Shown piece after piece: positions 50,335-62,700 of a DNA stretch of 64,000 nt (the stretch's first letter is position 1; each line of letters opens with the position of its first letter). A model generated the notes under the pieces. It was not told the DNA's origin. It saw nothing but the letters and a program-made list of their open reading frames with translations, and made no database searches. Both the position numbers and the translations under genes were made by a program. The stretch is taken from positions 46,495,597 through 46,559,596 of the forward strand of contig OZ038433.1 of assembly GCA_964036275.1 (NCBI GenBank). The letters run 5' to 3'. The stretch comes from Litoditis marina (taxonomy: Eukaryota > Nematoda > Chromadorea > Rhabditida > Rhabditidae).

Positions 50335-50556
50335 GAATGTTTCACTATTTCTACATAGCACATAACATGGTTCCGATACAATAATTCCCGCATCTCTGTC
50401 CTCTGTGGAAATAAAGTATGTGCATATTAGTTCGATTCATTCGGTAGATTTATGAAAAGGTCTTAATTTCAATAATAAATATAATATTAATAATACTATA
50501 ATAAATAACAAGATTTAGTTAAGAGTTTTATAGTTATTAGGGCACCACGTGATTAT

Positions 50557-53500
50557 CTACAAATCCTCGGACATGGCCACAGTTTCTTCACTTGTGATAA
50601 TCGAATTGATCTGAAATTTAGGGAGTGACCAAACCTTCGTTGTAGTATGATCCCCACAAGGACCGTAGTTCTCGAAAACCGACCCATAAGCAACTGGGAT
50701 CAAACTACAAACACAGCTTCAATAGAGCGACATACAACGTACAGGCTTGCTTAGAATCAATGAACACTATAATTGTGTGGTAAACATAGAAAAAAACTCG
50801 TACAAAGAAATTTTATAGGATAAGAAGTGTGCAAAACTATGCTGTTGGACAAATAAGTGAGCTGCCTTCTGTATAATTAGAGTTAAGAGATGCAGGTGAG
50901 GAGTCTCTGCAAGAGTGTGTAGAACGTGAGACGCAGGATGGGTGTTGTGGGCGACATGATTTAGCATAGGTTTTGTACACGGAAGTGAGCTGGTGAAAGA
51001 ATTTTGTTTTTTTGTAGTTCGTTTGTTTATAGTTAGTTTCGACGAAAACGAACCTGATTCCTTTCCCGCTCGTCTTCGATCAGTCGCAAAATCTTCTTTT
51101 TCTTGTCTCTCAAATCTCTGATTTGGCTGAGAACCTCTCTTGTGTGATCCAGCATTTCCACCTAGATCAATACAGGGAAACTATGAGATATATTTTTGAT
51201 GTAAACTTATTTAGTTGTAGTAACAAACGTAGATGGTTGATTAAGAAAACGGCAAAATAGGGACGACCTTATGTAGTCGTCGCCAACGGAACGGCGGGAG
51301 AGGACTATATATCTTACGTTCCGTTGTGTACGCACACGAATCTTCGATTCCATAGCTTGGCGGTTATCTGCTTGAATAGGGCAGTGGTCAGTGCCCTGCT
51401 ACGAAACTTTTGCTCGCAGGTTCGAATCCGGCGAGAGACAGAAATTAATGAACTTGGCATCCCCAAAAGAGCAAAACGCATCTTCTCAGTGGTAGTTTCC
51501 CCCAAAAATACCCAGGCACATAGCTAAGTTATACGAGGGGTGAGCTCAATCTAATATTGAAAATCTGATAACACTCTGTCTCTGACCACATAGTTGATAA
51601 ATGCCTATAAACATGGCGTAGCTGAATACAAATTGGATAAGGTGACTTTTTTTTACTAGACTTTGCTACTGTGCTGGAGACAGAAGGGACAGAGCAACAG
51701 TGTTACTTACTGAGCACATTCATACATTTTAACAAAATTTGACTAAATGTAGCTTGTCGAGACCCTTGTGCTTGTGACTATGATCGATGATGAAGCAGAT
51801 TCTTGGTAATATTCGTTCAGGAAACGGCAGTGCAGTACTATACACGTGCGAATCTCTAACCACGACATGGCGACACCTATAGTTCTCGTCTTTTCCACTG
51901 AGACTTTGGCGGCGTGCCAATGAAACTTCAAACAAATATATTTCATAGAAATACGGATTTAGTGAAAAGAATTTTCACCCACATACTTTAACAAAGGTTA
52001 ACTGCCGATCAGAAAAACTTTGAGTGTTTTAGAAAACCTTGATATAAGACGCTCCAATCTAAATAGTTTTGGAAATCAGGAAATCCTAGTGATTTCATGA
52101 AATTTTTAGGATGAGACTTTTAACCATCGAAGAGTTATCACTTCTTTAAATTATTCCTGATTGGAAAGGGTAGTCCCCATTAATTTGAAGTTTTAACTAA
52201 AAACCAAACGTTCGAATCGCTGTGTCCCGATTCAGGAAATTGAAAAAAAAGTGTGTCACAAAAAATGCAGTTTACAAATCGCTCAAAAAATTGTGTCACA
52301 ATTTTTCACACTTCAATTTTTTGGGCAAAATTTTCCACACTTACAATTATTGTGCCTCTATTCTTCACACTGTTTTCAACTGCGAAAACGTGTGTTATAG
52401 GGTTGTTAATGAATTCCAAAAATCAAGTCAATTCCAATTCCAATTCTTTGCCGTTTCTCAAAAACCACTCAATTCCAATCCCAATTCTTTTTCAATTCTC
52501 GAAAACTACTCAATTCCAATTCCAATTCCTTTGCAATTCTCAAAACCACTCAATTCCAATTCCAATTCTTTCAGATTTTCAAAAACTGCTCAATTCCAAT
52601 TCCAATTCCGATCAATTCCTCGAAATCTCAGATTTTCAATTCCAATTCCGTTGGAATTGATTGGAATTGATTGGAATTGATTAGAATTGATTAGAATTGA
52701 TTAGAATTGACTGTGTTTCCAACTTCCTGACAGTTTTTTTTTTCAAAAAAACGAAGATAAACAATGTTCACTTTGATTCCATTGAACAAGAGACATAAGG
52801 AACATTGGTAATTTAGTAATGAAAAAGGAAAAACAGCATGGAATTGTAAATCAATTCTGGATCAATTCCGAGAGAAAATCGAGTCAATTCCAATTCCAAT
52901 TCCAGTTGTTCTAATATACGAAAGAATTGGAATTGCAATTCCAGAAATTTTTTGACATACAAAAGAATTGGAATTGCAATTCCAACTATTTTGCACATAC
53001 AAAAGAATTGGAATTGCAATTCCTATTCTTTTCGACAGACAAAAAGAATTGGAATTGCAATTCTTTTGGATGATTATCTCAATTCTATCAATTCCAATTC
53101 CAATTCCAATTCCAATTCTAACAACCCTAGTGTGTTACAATGGTTTGAAAGGAAAATAATTGTGGCAGAGGGTTTCGAAACTTCCAAATATTCGGTAGTT
53201 TTTTCTGCGCTCCAAATGAGAGCGACAAAAGAATTAGAAGAATTGGAAATTCCAGAAAAAAATATCGGACAAGTCTGATGATGCACAATATTTTGAGGTT
53301 TTCCAAGAAATTATCTAAAATGGAACCATTTAGATTGGAGCGTCTTATATGATGAGAAGCCGCTTGTAAGTTTTGTTGCCGTGTTGCCGAAGTCTCAGTG
53401 GGAATGATTGCAACTTTACCATGGTCAATAGAAGTGGGTTCGGATTCGTCGCGTTCAGTTCCTCATTTTCTTCTTCGCGGTCCAGAATCTCTTCTATCTG

Positions 53501-55670
53501 AAACACTAGTGGTAAATTGTAAATTCACGTAAAATTAGCATTCTAATAATAATAATAATAATATAATAATAATCTTTTACGGCAACTATTTCAGCCGTGT
53601 GTTACTTTATTCATATAATTACAACATTGATCACATTGTAGTATCCGTAGAGAGAGGGGTCCGTAGAGAGAAACTAGGCATGGTAGGACATTGTTCACTT
53701 TTTTTCGCTCATTTAGGCACCAAAAACACGCGACAAACCTATGAAATGAGCGGAATAGATCTCAGAAAAGTAGATCAAAATGTTCGAGATCTCGGGTTTT
53801 TGCTAAATCAAACCCTTTCATTCAAAGATCATGTGAAAAATATCATCAAGTCCGCAAAGCATCGAACATACAATCTTTTCAAAGTTTTGAAAACTCGAAA
53901 TACGAATGTTTGGCTAAAAGCGTATAAAACGTATGTTCGACCAATGGTTGAATTCGGTATTTCTGTGTTCAACTCAGATAGCGGGTTTGTCAAGAAACTT
54001 CAATCAGTTCAGAACGACTTCACTAGAAAGTTGTTCTTCCGTTTGGGTGGCTATACGTATTGTAAAATCCCTAGTTCTGCATTCAGAAACAAAAAAACTA
54101 AACTTGGTCACATTGAGATCTAGAAGAAATACTATATACCTGATTATGATTCATAAAATCATAACTGGTCAATGTGGATTAAGTGCAACCGACTTTTTCA
54201 CGTTCAAACCTTCACGTACTAGGGGTTCTTGCGTGAAATTCAGTTTCCCAACTCCAAAAACTAGCGAACGTGCAAAGTTTTTCACAGTACGGGCTGGATC
54301 CAAATACTTGAAATTGAGCAAGAAATATAAAATACCGATGTCGTTATCTGCCGCATAAAAGCACTTTAAAGGGACCGTACCTTTCTAATTTGATGATTTG
54401 AGTTATCAGTGGACACATGAGGACGAAAAATGGACAAAACAGTCAGAATTAGTGAATATTCCGCAACTCGAGTCGTTTTTGTGCAAATTTGAGTACTGCC
54501 ACAACGCGGAAGCCACAGCACGTACCTATTTTCATGAAGACGCGTACAAATTGTCCGCAAAACGTCCGTAAAACGTATCATAAATTCAATCACGTAACAA
54601 CTGACATATTTAAAAGTTTTTTAGTTAGCTATGCCTCTTTTTGGTTCAATTAATATTGAAGTTGTGTGTATTAAAACCGAATTCATCTTTTGACCAAAGG
54701 TTTTGCGATACAGTAATCTTGAGATAGTTTGGCTCATAAAAGGCTTCGTTCTCGACTGATTTCCATTTTTCTTTTTTTGGGTATTAGTGAGGGGCCATCA
54801 CTAAACTATCAAAACAGTATCTTGAGACTTCATGTTGTTTAATCTATCCAAATTATAGAGAAACGGTCCCTTTAAGTGAATGCATTTGAATAAGACTTCT
54901 ACTGTTTCTTTTGTTCATCCTGTGAGTCTGGCCCAACCAATGTATCCCATTTGTGATTTGTTTATCTGCATTATCATATGGTTTACTCTCTCATTCAGTT
55001 GTGTTGACCAAATGATGTTTGTCGATTTGTGACCCTTTTCCCGCTTTCAAATGTTTTGGTATCGCACTGTCATATTTTCATTTTCTACTCTTGTATATCA
55101 CATGTTTGCATGTAAATAAATAAATCAATCAATCAATCCCAATCTGGGTCTCCTCAAATATACGCTATTTTGTTGCGTTCACATTCAGCCATGAAACCAG
55201 TGTCACGAAATAGCGCCCAGAAAAAAAGACGCACGATGGGATAAAGAGGACCGGGTTTTCTAGCATTCGTACTCAAATGTTTCTACAAAACTAAACTTTG
55301 AAACCAAGTGTTAATAATGATAACAAAAAGTTTATTTGCAAAGAATAGTAACAACGGGCATACAAGTGAAAATTTCAAATCTAACATTCAGTATCTATGA
55401 TAAATACTTATCCTAAGGGGTTGCGGATTAAATGCGCAGTGAACTTATATAGGAAGCGTTGCATAAAACGTTATAAAAAAACTAAAAGTGTTGAAAATGG
55501 AACCTCACCAGTTCTTTCTGGTCGACCTCAGTGACCGACTGCATCAGTGTTCGGGTTTCCTCGATCATCCCGCGCAACATGGAAAGCGCCTTTTTCCCCT
55601 CAGTCGAGATTTCACGCTGATCTGTCCAATCACATTCGAGCAAAAACAAAAACACAATAAACCATCTCAT
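50557..55670 (-). CDS. Small secreted helical protein, unrecognised family
   Basis: Four exons on the minus strand join in phase 0: 55670-55509, 53497-53420, 51161-51054, 50610-50557, encoding 133 residues. It begins with a signal peptide (MRWFIVFLFLLECDW). The mature part is charged and helical: STEGKKALSMLRGM, IEEILDREEENEEL, a proline-containing turn ATNPNPLLLTM, then the strongly coiled LSQIRDLRDKKKKILRL and a tail ending VAMSEDL. All introns have GT..AG ends; three acceptors read TTTCAG or a near variant, while exon 3 uses ATCTAG. No domain recognised; the size, secretion and helix content recall small DUF148-like secreted proteins such as the neighbour at 59712, but the signature is not clear. 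Introns 1 and 2 carry a sense-reversed LINE fragment, a SINE candidate and an AATTCC satellite. Function unknown. Confidence 0.78.
51268..51480 (+). mobile_element. tRNA-related SINE candidate, copy 2
   Basis: Colinear with the copy at 47634-47835; TGCTACGAAACTTTTGCTCG and the B box with its flank GCAGGTTCGAATCCGGCGAG are identical. It lies in intron 2 of the minus-strand secreted-protein gene. Confidence 0.75.
52430..53120. repeat. AATTCC/GGAATT satellite-like region
   Basis: Left part: irregular repeats of CTCAATTCCAATTCCAATTC. Middle: six 10-mers TT(G/A)GAATTGA at 52651-52710. Right part: four units of about 41 bp with GAATTGGAATTGCAATTCC (starts near 52924, 52965, 53005, 53047), each holding the palindrome GGAATTGCAATTCC; then (AATTCC)4. 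The two halves are broadly inverted. Reading frames through it are artefacts. Confidence 0.9.
53599..55137 (+). mobile_element. Non-LTR retrotransposon fragment, copy B
   Basis: 3' part of a reverse transcriptase ORF: DLGFLLNQTLSFKDHVKNI, WLKAYKTYVRPMVEFGISVF and LQSVQNDFTRKLFFRL match the same segment of copy A (DLGVVVSSTLSH, YNTYVLPIVEFG, VQELFTRVVYYR). A frameshift lies near 54100 (second frame continues to 54358). The 3' end GTAAATAAATAAATCAATCA is followed by further ATCA units. Inserted antisense in intron 1 of the minus-strand gene. Confidence 0.88.
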
Positions 55671-56684
55671 GTCTGGAATTTATCTTTATAGAATAATTAA
55701 ATGAATAAGATTTGTCGCATCCGTGGAGTTATTACGGAGAAGGATTGACAGCCACTATATAGCCGAGCTGAAACAGTTAAACGCGTGAAGAGAAAGATCA
55801 AGACAAAGCGAAAGAAAGTAGCAAAAAGTGAATAAGCAGTTTTGGATTAACTCGATTGTGTAATGTATGAGTCTCCGTAGAAAAAATAAAGGCTGTCAGT
55901 TCTTGCAATCTGTATGAGGCAAACTTGAACGATGTTTCAGATTGAAAGTTTGCTGTTTATATTACAAAAAAAGGAACAAATGCCAACAAACTTATCTATA
56001 GTTCGGAAAATTTCAATATGACAAAAATTACAATAAAACTCCAAATTACATTTTCTTCAACAAGATGTGTCGTGAGACAGTCATAAAAGATGTGTCGTGA
56101 AACAGTCATGTGGTGTAATCCAATTGAGATCTGTGTTCAATATAGATGACCTCAAAAACTGCGAAGATAATGAATGTGGTGTAGGCTACAAAAACTGAAG
56201 CCGGAGAGAACTGCTGACGCCATGTCCAAAAAAAACTCTGGCTTTCATGCATAACCTGTGTCTTCTCAAAAACACACTATTTCTCGGTGATTTCTAAATG
56301 TTACCGGGTTTTTCGATAGCCTAACCCTTTTTCTATAATCTCTTTTTCAGGTTACCTCAGTAGGTAAGCGGTTGGTAACCTGAATTAAAAAAGGGTTACC
56401 TGTTTTTATAACCCAAAATGTGGTTCTTACCGTAAGTTTGAACGACGATTGAATTTCAGTTTCAAGTTATTTCCGTGTTACCTACCGAGGTGAGCTAAAA
56501 AAATATTACCAAAAAAGGTTAGGTTACCTAAAAACCCGGTTAGTTGTAGAAGCCCTATTTCTATACTCTTCCAACCCACCGAGATACTGGTCTAGCGCAA
56601 TAGTACAAGAGAGGCGACCAGTATTTCAGTGTCATTTTTGTGCTGTAGTTCATCGCGTGAATTGGTTTGTTTGAAAACTAAATT

Positions 56685-57015
56685 AATTAGTATAAAAAAC
56701 GAGTGTAAAGAAGGTAAAGATTAGTTTTGGATAAATATGTACAAGAAATATAAAAGAAGTCCAATAAAAATATTTTGAGGAAAACTCTAATCTCGCTCGG
56801 TTTAGAATTTCAAAAAAAGGATACCGAGTTTTTGGTTGTCGGAAGAAAACTTCTGACTGCGACTCACAATAATCTAGCTTATACTCCGTTGTTTTCAAGA
56901 GAAGCGAGATTAGCATTTTCCTCAAAATATTTTTATTGGACTTCTTTTATATTTCTTGTACATATTTATCCAAAACTAATCTTTACTTTCTTTACACTCG
57001 TTTTTTATACTAATT
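56685..57015. mobile_element. Palindromic MITE-like element
   Basis: Arms of 113 bp (56685-56797 and 56903-57015) are near-perfect inverted repeats starting AATTAGTATAAAAAACGAGT, with a 105-bp spacer. Both strands therefore encode the same chance peptide end (FSSKYFYWTSFIFLVHIYPK). Confidence 0.92.
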
Positions 57016-57180
57016 GAACTCTTTTTCTATGGTTACGAAGTAACGGTCATTTTTGATAAAAAATAATATTTTTGAACAATAAGCTAAACAAGGAAAGTTA
57101 TGTTTTTCTATTGGAGTTTTAAACCGTGCCGTAGTGCAGAACGTTTGGTGTAGTTGTAACCTCGTTCAAGTGATAGCAAA

Positions 57181-57262
57181 TTCTCCACTCTAGACTCCAG
57201 GCAGGAATCGAACCTTCGTTCGCCGTGCGTGAATAGAGCGTTTATCCAATCCGCCAATGAGA
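57181..57262 (-). pseudogene. tRNA-like remnant
   Basis: On the minus strand an A-box-like TTGGCGGATTGGATAAACGC and a B box GGTTCGATTCC are spaced as in a tRNA. The stems do not pair fully, so it is a decayed tRNA or SINE. Confidence 0.45.
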
Positions 57263-57555
57263 CATGTGAATAGGAGTGAAAACCAAGCTGTACCCGCCTG
57301 TCATGAGTTCGTCATTGGAAAACGTCTTCCTACTACACGTTAAACTGTTCTTTCATTTTTATTTTCACGAAACCGGTCTATCCATGATTTTTTGCGAGAC
57401 CATTTTTGGCTCTCTCACACGTAATATTCAAATTTCAGACATACCTGAAAAATACGTATACCTCAACTTTTTTAGAGCTTTTCAAAAATGTAAGTATTTT
57501 TTGAATAAGTTAATTTTGTGCGAAACTATGCCGAGATTTGAGGAGGCGGACACTT

Positions 57556-57600
57556 TTGTCGCCGGCGCCGCAGCCGCCGCCGCCGCCGCCGCCGCCGCCC
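57556..57600 (+). repeat. GCC trinucleotide run
   Basis: A run of GCC triplets flanked by GGCGCCGCA. In one frame it reads as polyalanine inside an open frame (57276-57686) that has no other gene-like feature. Confidence 0.85.
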
Positions 57601-57801
57601 CGCACGGAAGCCATTTTTGCGAGACGTTGGGCCCTCTAACTCCTCTGAATAAATTCTACTTGGAACGTGAATTTAGTATCTTGTAGACGTGTTGCCCTTC
57701 AGTGATTCATGCAAAAATCTAAGAAAATGGTCGACGTACTTTGAAGAAAATTGTAATAATCTGTTTTGTATTGTCTGCAGACCTTTGAACAAAAACTAAT
57801 C

Positions 57802-57824
57802 TGCGCAGCGCTCCGCGCTGCGCA
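57802..57824 (+). repeat. GC-rich perfect hairpin, copy 3
   Basis: TGCGCAGCGC-TCC-GCGCTGCGCA: a 10-bp perfect stem with a 3-base loop, like the hairpin at 19405-19427. Confidence 0.7.
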
Positions 57825-59711
57825 CGATATTCACAAGCAGTTTCTCGTTTGTATCAAAATTCTATGATTAAAACCTTTCAACGTGTATGTCTAGTGGTGC
57901 ATCAAAAATGTTCTGCTGTTGTTCTATTTGTTAGTAAAAGACACAGGGAATCCAACCTCCCATCGATGATCATGATATAGAAACAGTGAAACAGTTAAGT
58001 AGCACTAAGGTCAATTTCACGCTCCAATATGTTTTGTGTTACTCTTAAAACGTGTTTATTCAAAAACTTTGGTGTTTAAACGATTTTGGGATAACCGGGA
58101 TCCAATCAACCACTTAAACTTTCTAATAATCACTTTGTCAACGGTTTTTGCAACACACTTAGGGCGAAATCCGTGGTTCAAAACGGTTTCACACCAGTCA
58201 ACCAGGAAACGGTTACCGGATATAATTAACGAATGACCACATCAGATGAAGAACTCGAAATCGAACGATATTACTTTATTTATCAGTCTCAGTTTAAAAA
58301 ATAATTTTCGAACGATTTGAAGTAGTCAAATAAACCTTGTAACTTCAGTTTTCATTTCTCACGTTTGGGTGTTTGGCCATTACTCCGTTTCTGATATATT
58401 GTCCCAGTGTAGATAAGAATGAACAATTAAACAATTAAACACATAAACAACTGTTTTCGAACAGTTCTCATCCCGTTCTATTTTTGTTTTATGCGTCCTT
58501 GACGTCAGTTCATCGGTCAATCAATGTGTTCAGTTTCCTAAACAACCCCCTCCCCACTCTAGCGGGAATGATTCACTGTTTTTATACTCATGTTTATAAC
58601 CAACCCAACACGTTCTACAAACAATCCCACTCTCTATCTCTCCATGTTTCCCCTAGGTTTCTTTTCTTTACTAATTTCTTTCTATCACTTTTTGTTTCTC
58701 TCTCTTTCTTGTTATTGATCGATGTCCTTCTGCAGTAATCCGTCAGATATTCAGGAGGTGTTTTCTAATGAACGATTCATTATTCTGGTCCAAATCTTTC
58801 AAAGTTTGTAGTAGTGAAGATGAAAAAGACATCACGAAAATTTGGAGAACATACAAAAAGGTCAACATACCTTTATTTTATTTTATATTATTTCATTTTT
58901 ATTTTTTCAGACATGTTTATTCCTTACTTAACTTACATTATTTTATAAACAGAATAGATTAGAATAAATAGTAATTTTCACTGATAATTACACTAAGTGA
59001 TGAGTTTGTTCTATTTGATAATCTATTATTTAACTCAATTATTACTGTCCATACGACTTCATTTACACCATTCTCTCTCTTCCTCACTGATGAGCCTCGG
59101 GAGAGAGAATATAAGTTTAGTGGTCACGTTTGCGGGTAGACGCGAAACGTGCCACTATAATTTCTCACTAATATTTTAACGTATTTATGTTCTCTATATT
59201 TGAGCTTTTCTTTAATACCCAACGTTGACCTGCAAGTTTGAGAATATTACTGTAGAGGGTCATGATTCGGTGAAACAAACTATACATCTAGTTTGTGTAA
59301 TATAGCTGGGCTTTTCTCTTGTTCACCGGTGTTTTTTGCCTACTGAATAGTATTCACAGTGGAAAACCTGAAAATTAGAAGCCCACATGATACTTCTGAT
59401 GAAAAGTTCATCAAGCTTCCAAACTTTTATCTCTAGAATTCACTAGACACTTTCTAGGCCAATTCCACCGGATATTTTGTTAACCAGATTTTCAGTTAAC
59501 TCAGTCATGGCCAACGAAGTATCCGGTTAATTAAACAATTTGCCCTCTTTTATGCGTTGTAACTTGTAAACCAGCTTTCGCTCAACTTTGCTAGGATTCC
59601 ACTACCCATTTAACGGCGTTTTTACTGTAATTAGTAATTTGCTTCGGTTCCCATGGTAATTTGTTCATAATTCATGCGTGTTTAACTTTCCCCATTTCAT
59701 TTCAGAAAAAA

Positions 59712-62700
59712 ATGAAGTGTTTCGTATTGCTGTTAATATTGTCTGTATTCCTGACAAAGAGTGAAGCGGTGGGTTTTTCTTTTGACCATGCTACGTATTC
59801 GTATGCTAGAACACTTTACTAGAAGTTAATTGAATAGTCACGTGAAGTTAGCATTAAAGTTAGCATTTATGTTTCTGAGTTCTGATGTGTCTAACAAGTT
59901 TTATGTGAACGTGCAATTGACTAACAGTCAATAACTAATTACTGATAAGGCGTCAAGAAACACCATTTCGTAACGATTTCAAGTGATCTAATACATATTG
60001 AAATCGTGAATATTCAATAATATTGGTTGCAGAAAGAGGTGCAATGTGGTCTTCCTCCCTTCGTCAACAACTTCCCGTCGGTTGAAAAGGCAAAGGTCAT
60101 CGATTTATTTTAACTTTAACTTTAACTTATTCGAAGAGAAAAGTACATATATCGATACTGGTATTTGGTAGTTAGTCTAATGGTAGGAAAACAATGTGGA
60201 AGAGAGAGAGAGAACCGATTTAAAGAAAGAAAGAAAAGAAGTTTTAATTTTTCACTGTAACTGTAATCAACTGCGTAACAGCTTTCGACGATCGCACCGG
60301 ATATATCAAATCTCTGAAACATTTAACTGAGAAGTCTTGAGTGAACGCGCAAGGAGGGGGGGGGGGGGTGTCCATTAGAGCCTGCAACAACAGGAAATAA
60401 CCTTTCTAAAGAGGAATGATTTAACCACATTCGTGAACAAAGAACATTGTTTCAGTTTAATGTTGTTTTATTTGAAGGTCTAACCTCATTTTGGTAATAT
60501 TCGACACATTACAAACCATTCATTTATCGGTTTCATCTCCTATTTTTATTCACAGGGTTAGCACCCAAAAGGCTAGCAGTAGTTTAGTGGGAACTAATTT
60601 CTTATTTAGTAACCATTCGCTTGACACATGTTAGAAACTAGTTTAACTGATTTCTGCTAATTACGGAGTAGAACAGTCGAATAATTAACTAAACTTCTGG
60701 ACAATCAAATTTCGACGGAAACAACCAGCTTCACATTAGAACGTTCGAAGGGCATTTCGGTGAGAAACGCTCAACATCATAAACCAATATTTTAATTTTG
60801 TCTCTGTTTCTATTTTTCCACACACAAGTAAATGATGGGGGGGGGGGGGGGGGGGGGGTCAGGATGCGTTTTATTTGTAAATTCAATTTGGTTTAGATCG
60901 AGAAGATTTGGAGCGATTATCAAAAGGGACACGGATGTGAAGAAAAGAGAGTCGAAACTAAGAAAGTGGTCAGTTGAATTAGATTTAGAACACGTGACAC
61001 GTGAGAACACGTGAACGATGTCAAACTTTGGAATAGTAGTATTTCCGACCTTTTCACGGGAAATGTGTGCTTTCGCCCTCATTCTACTCTAACACCTCGC
61101 TTGGTTGGCCCTGAGTGAAAGTTGATGGTATGGTTAGGCGAGAGTCAAAATTACAGGTCTACATTGTACTTGATTACCCACCGTGAGGGTGGGGGGGGGG
61201 GGGATGAGAATACCTTGTCACAGTTTTCACCCAACTTGAAAAGGGTGGGTGGGGGTGAAAGTAAAACATCCTATAACTCACTATCTACCAGAGCAATATA
61301 TCATTATTATTAACATGAACGTATACATTGATATGTTGTTCATATGTATGAGAACATACTTCAATCAAAAATGACCTAACTATATGAACTTTAGAAAATG
61401 GGAAGAAAAGAAAATCAACTAACACATACGACTATTGATTTGTTTCTATTGATTTCTCCTTTCCAGCTGCAATCTCTTTCCCCGGAGGTTCGTCGCCGAG
61501 TTCTCTTCCCGTCTGGACCCTCTTTTCTGAGAACGGCCAGCCAAGAAGTTCGGGCCCAATTCGAGGCCATCTGGAACAACCATGACATTTCACGCACCGA
61601 AAAACCGGAAAAGTTCCAGGAACTCGCTGAAAAGGTTCGTTTAGAATGGGTTCTCACACGTTTTTCACATGCCTAGTCACCTAAATGTTGTACAATGTGC
61701 GCAAAACCACGTGAAAAACGTGACGTCACAGCAGCATTTTCACTTTTCTGTGCACTGGAGAGTGGAGATGCAACTGTCATCAAGAACCAGTCAAACTATT
61801 TGGATACTGGAACGTGTCGTTGATATACAGTATTGAAAAACATGATTATCGAGTTTGAAGTATTTTAACCATTTTTGTTTCGAGTGCTGAAGTAATATTA
61901 TTCCTTTACCACATACTGAATTAATATTACTTTGAGACCAAAGTTAAAGTGCGGGTTCATGGGTATATCTTTCGAAGAAACCTTCCGACTTGTTCCAGCT
62001 CCTGAACCCGACTCAGATGCGCGAGTTTGAGAAATATCTGGTAGGAATGAAGAAGAAGGTCGCCGATTTCGAACTGAAAGTAAGTCAAATGAGAACTATT
62101 CTTGGTAAATCACCAGATTTTGATATGAAACAGGCGTTCCTATGAATATAGACTTGGTACTGGGTTAGAACTGCAGTTTCGAAAGTGGAAAACTTTGTTT
62201 ATAAGTAATTTAAGGCTAAACTTTAAAATTTCTGTTCGGGCTTTTCAGTATTAAATCAAATATGTTATATCTGTTTTCAGCTATCGAAACTTTCTCCCGA
62301 AGCCCGAGCTGTTCACGAGAAACTGAACGATTTACGGCAACAGAGACACAACATCTACAAGGAGGTGTAGTCAACGTTTCGTAGTCCATGTTATTTCGAC
62401 ATGGAATCGTAGTTTTTAGTGTAAAGTCTAAACCCTGATTTTCTCTCAACTAGTTGTTTTATACACATATTCGGATAAGATTTGATATGGCTTCTTCATA
62501 CTGGAAAACACCCTTTCCGTCCTCGAACCCTGAAGTTTTCAGAACTTTTCACTTGACCAAGTATCTTATCTGACTAGCTGTATCGATAGATTAATTCGAA
62601 CATTCAAGCATACATAGACACTGGAAAATTTAAGGGAACGAAAACTGATCAAAATCAGCAAAAAAATAATTGAAAAATCGACAAGAAGTGACGTGAAAGG

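Larger units (their letters stand above)
55671..59711. other. Intergenic region with foldback repeats, no supported gene
   Basis: Contains a GGTTACC-rich repeat (about 56300-56540), a palindromic element (56685-57015), a tRNA-like remnant (57181-57262, minus), a GCC run (about 57560-57600) and a GC-rich hairpin (57802-57824). The divergent promoters of the two secreted-protein genes must lie at its ends. Open frames here, including one with a polyalanine run, show no exon structure I trust. Confidence 0.5.

Noticed and set aside
52222..53286. Several 60-150-residue Asn/Ser/Pro or Glu/Leu frames
   Set aside because: Translations of the AATTCC satellite; low complexity in every frame.
56683..57017. 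Two opposite-strand frames with an identical membrane-like C-terminus
   Set aside because: Again a product of the inverted arms of the element at 56685-57015.
57276..57686. 136-residue frame with a polyalanine run
   Set aside because: The alanines come from a GCC microsatellite; the rest is Phe-rich AT translation with no splice sites, domain or signal peptide.
58731..58830. Exon-like piece after TTCTGCAG (SDIQEVFSNERFIILVQIFQ) with a stop
   Set aside because: No partner exon could be joined upstream; likely chance or a decayed fragment.
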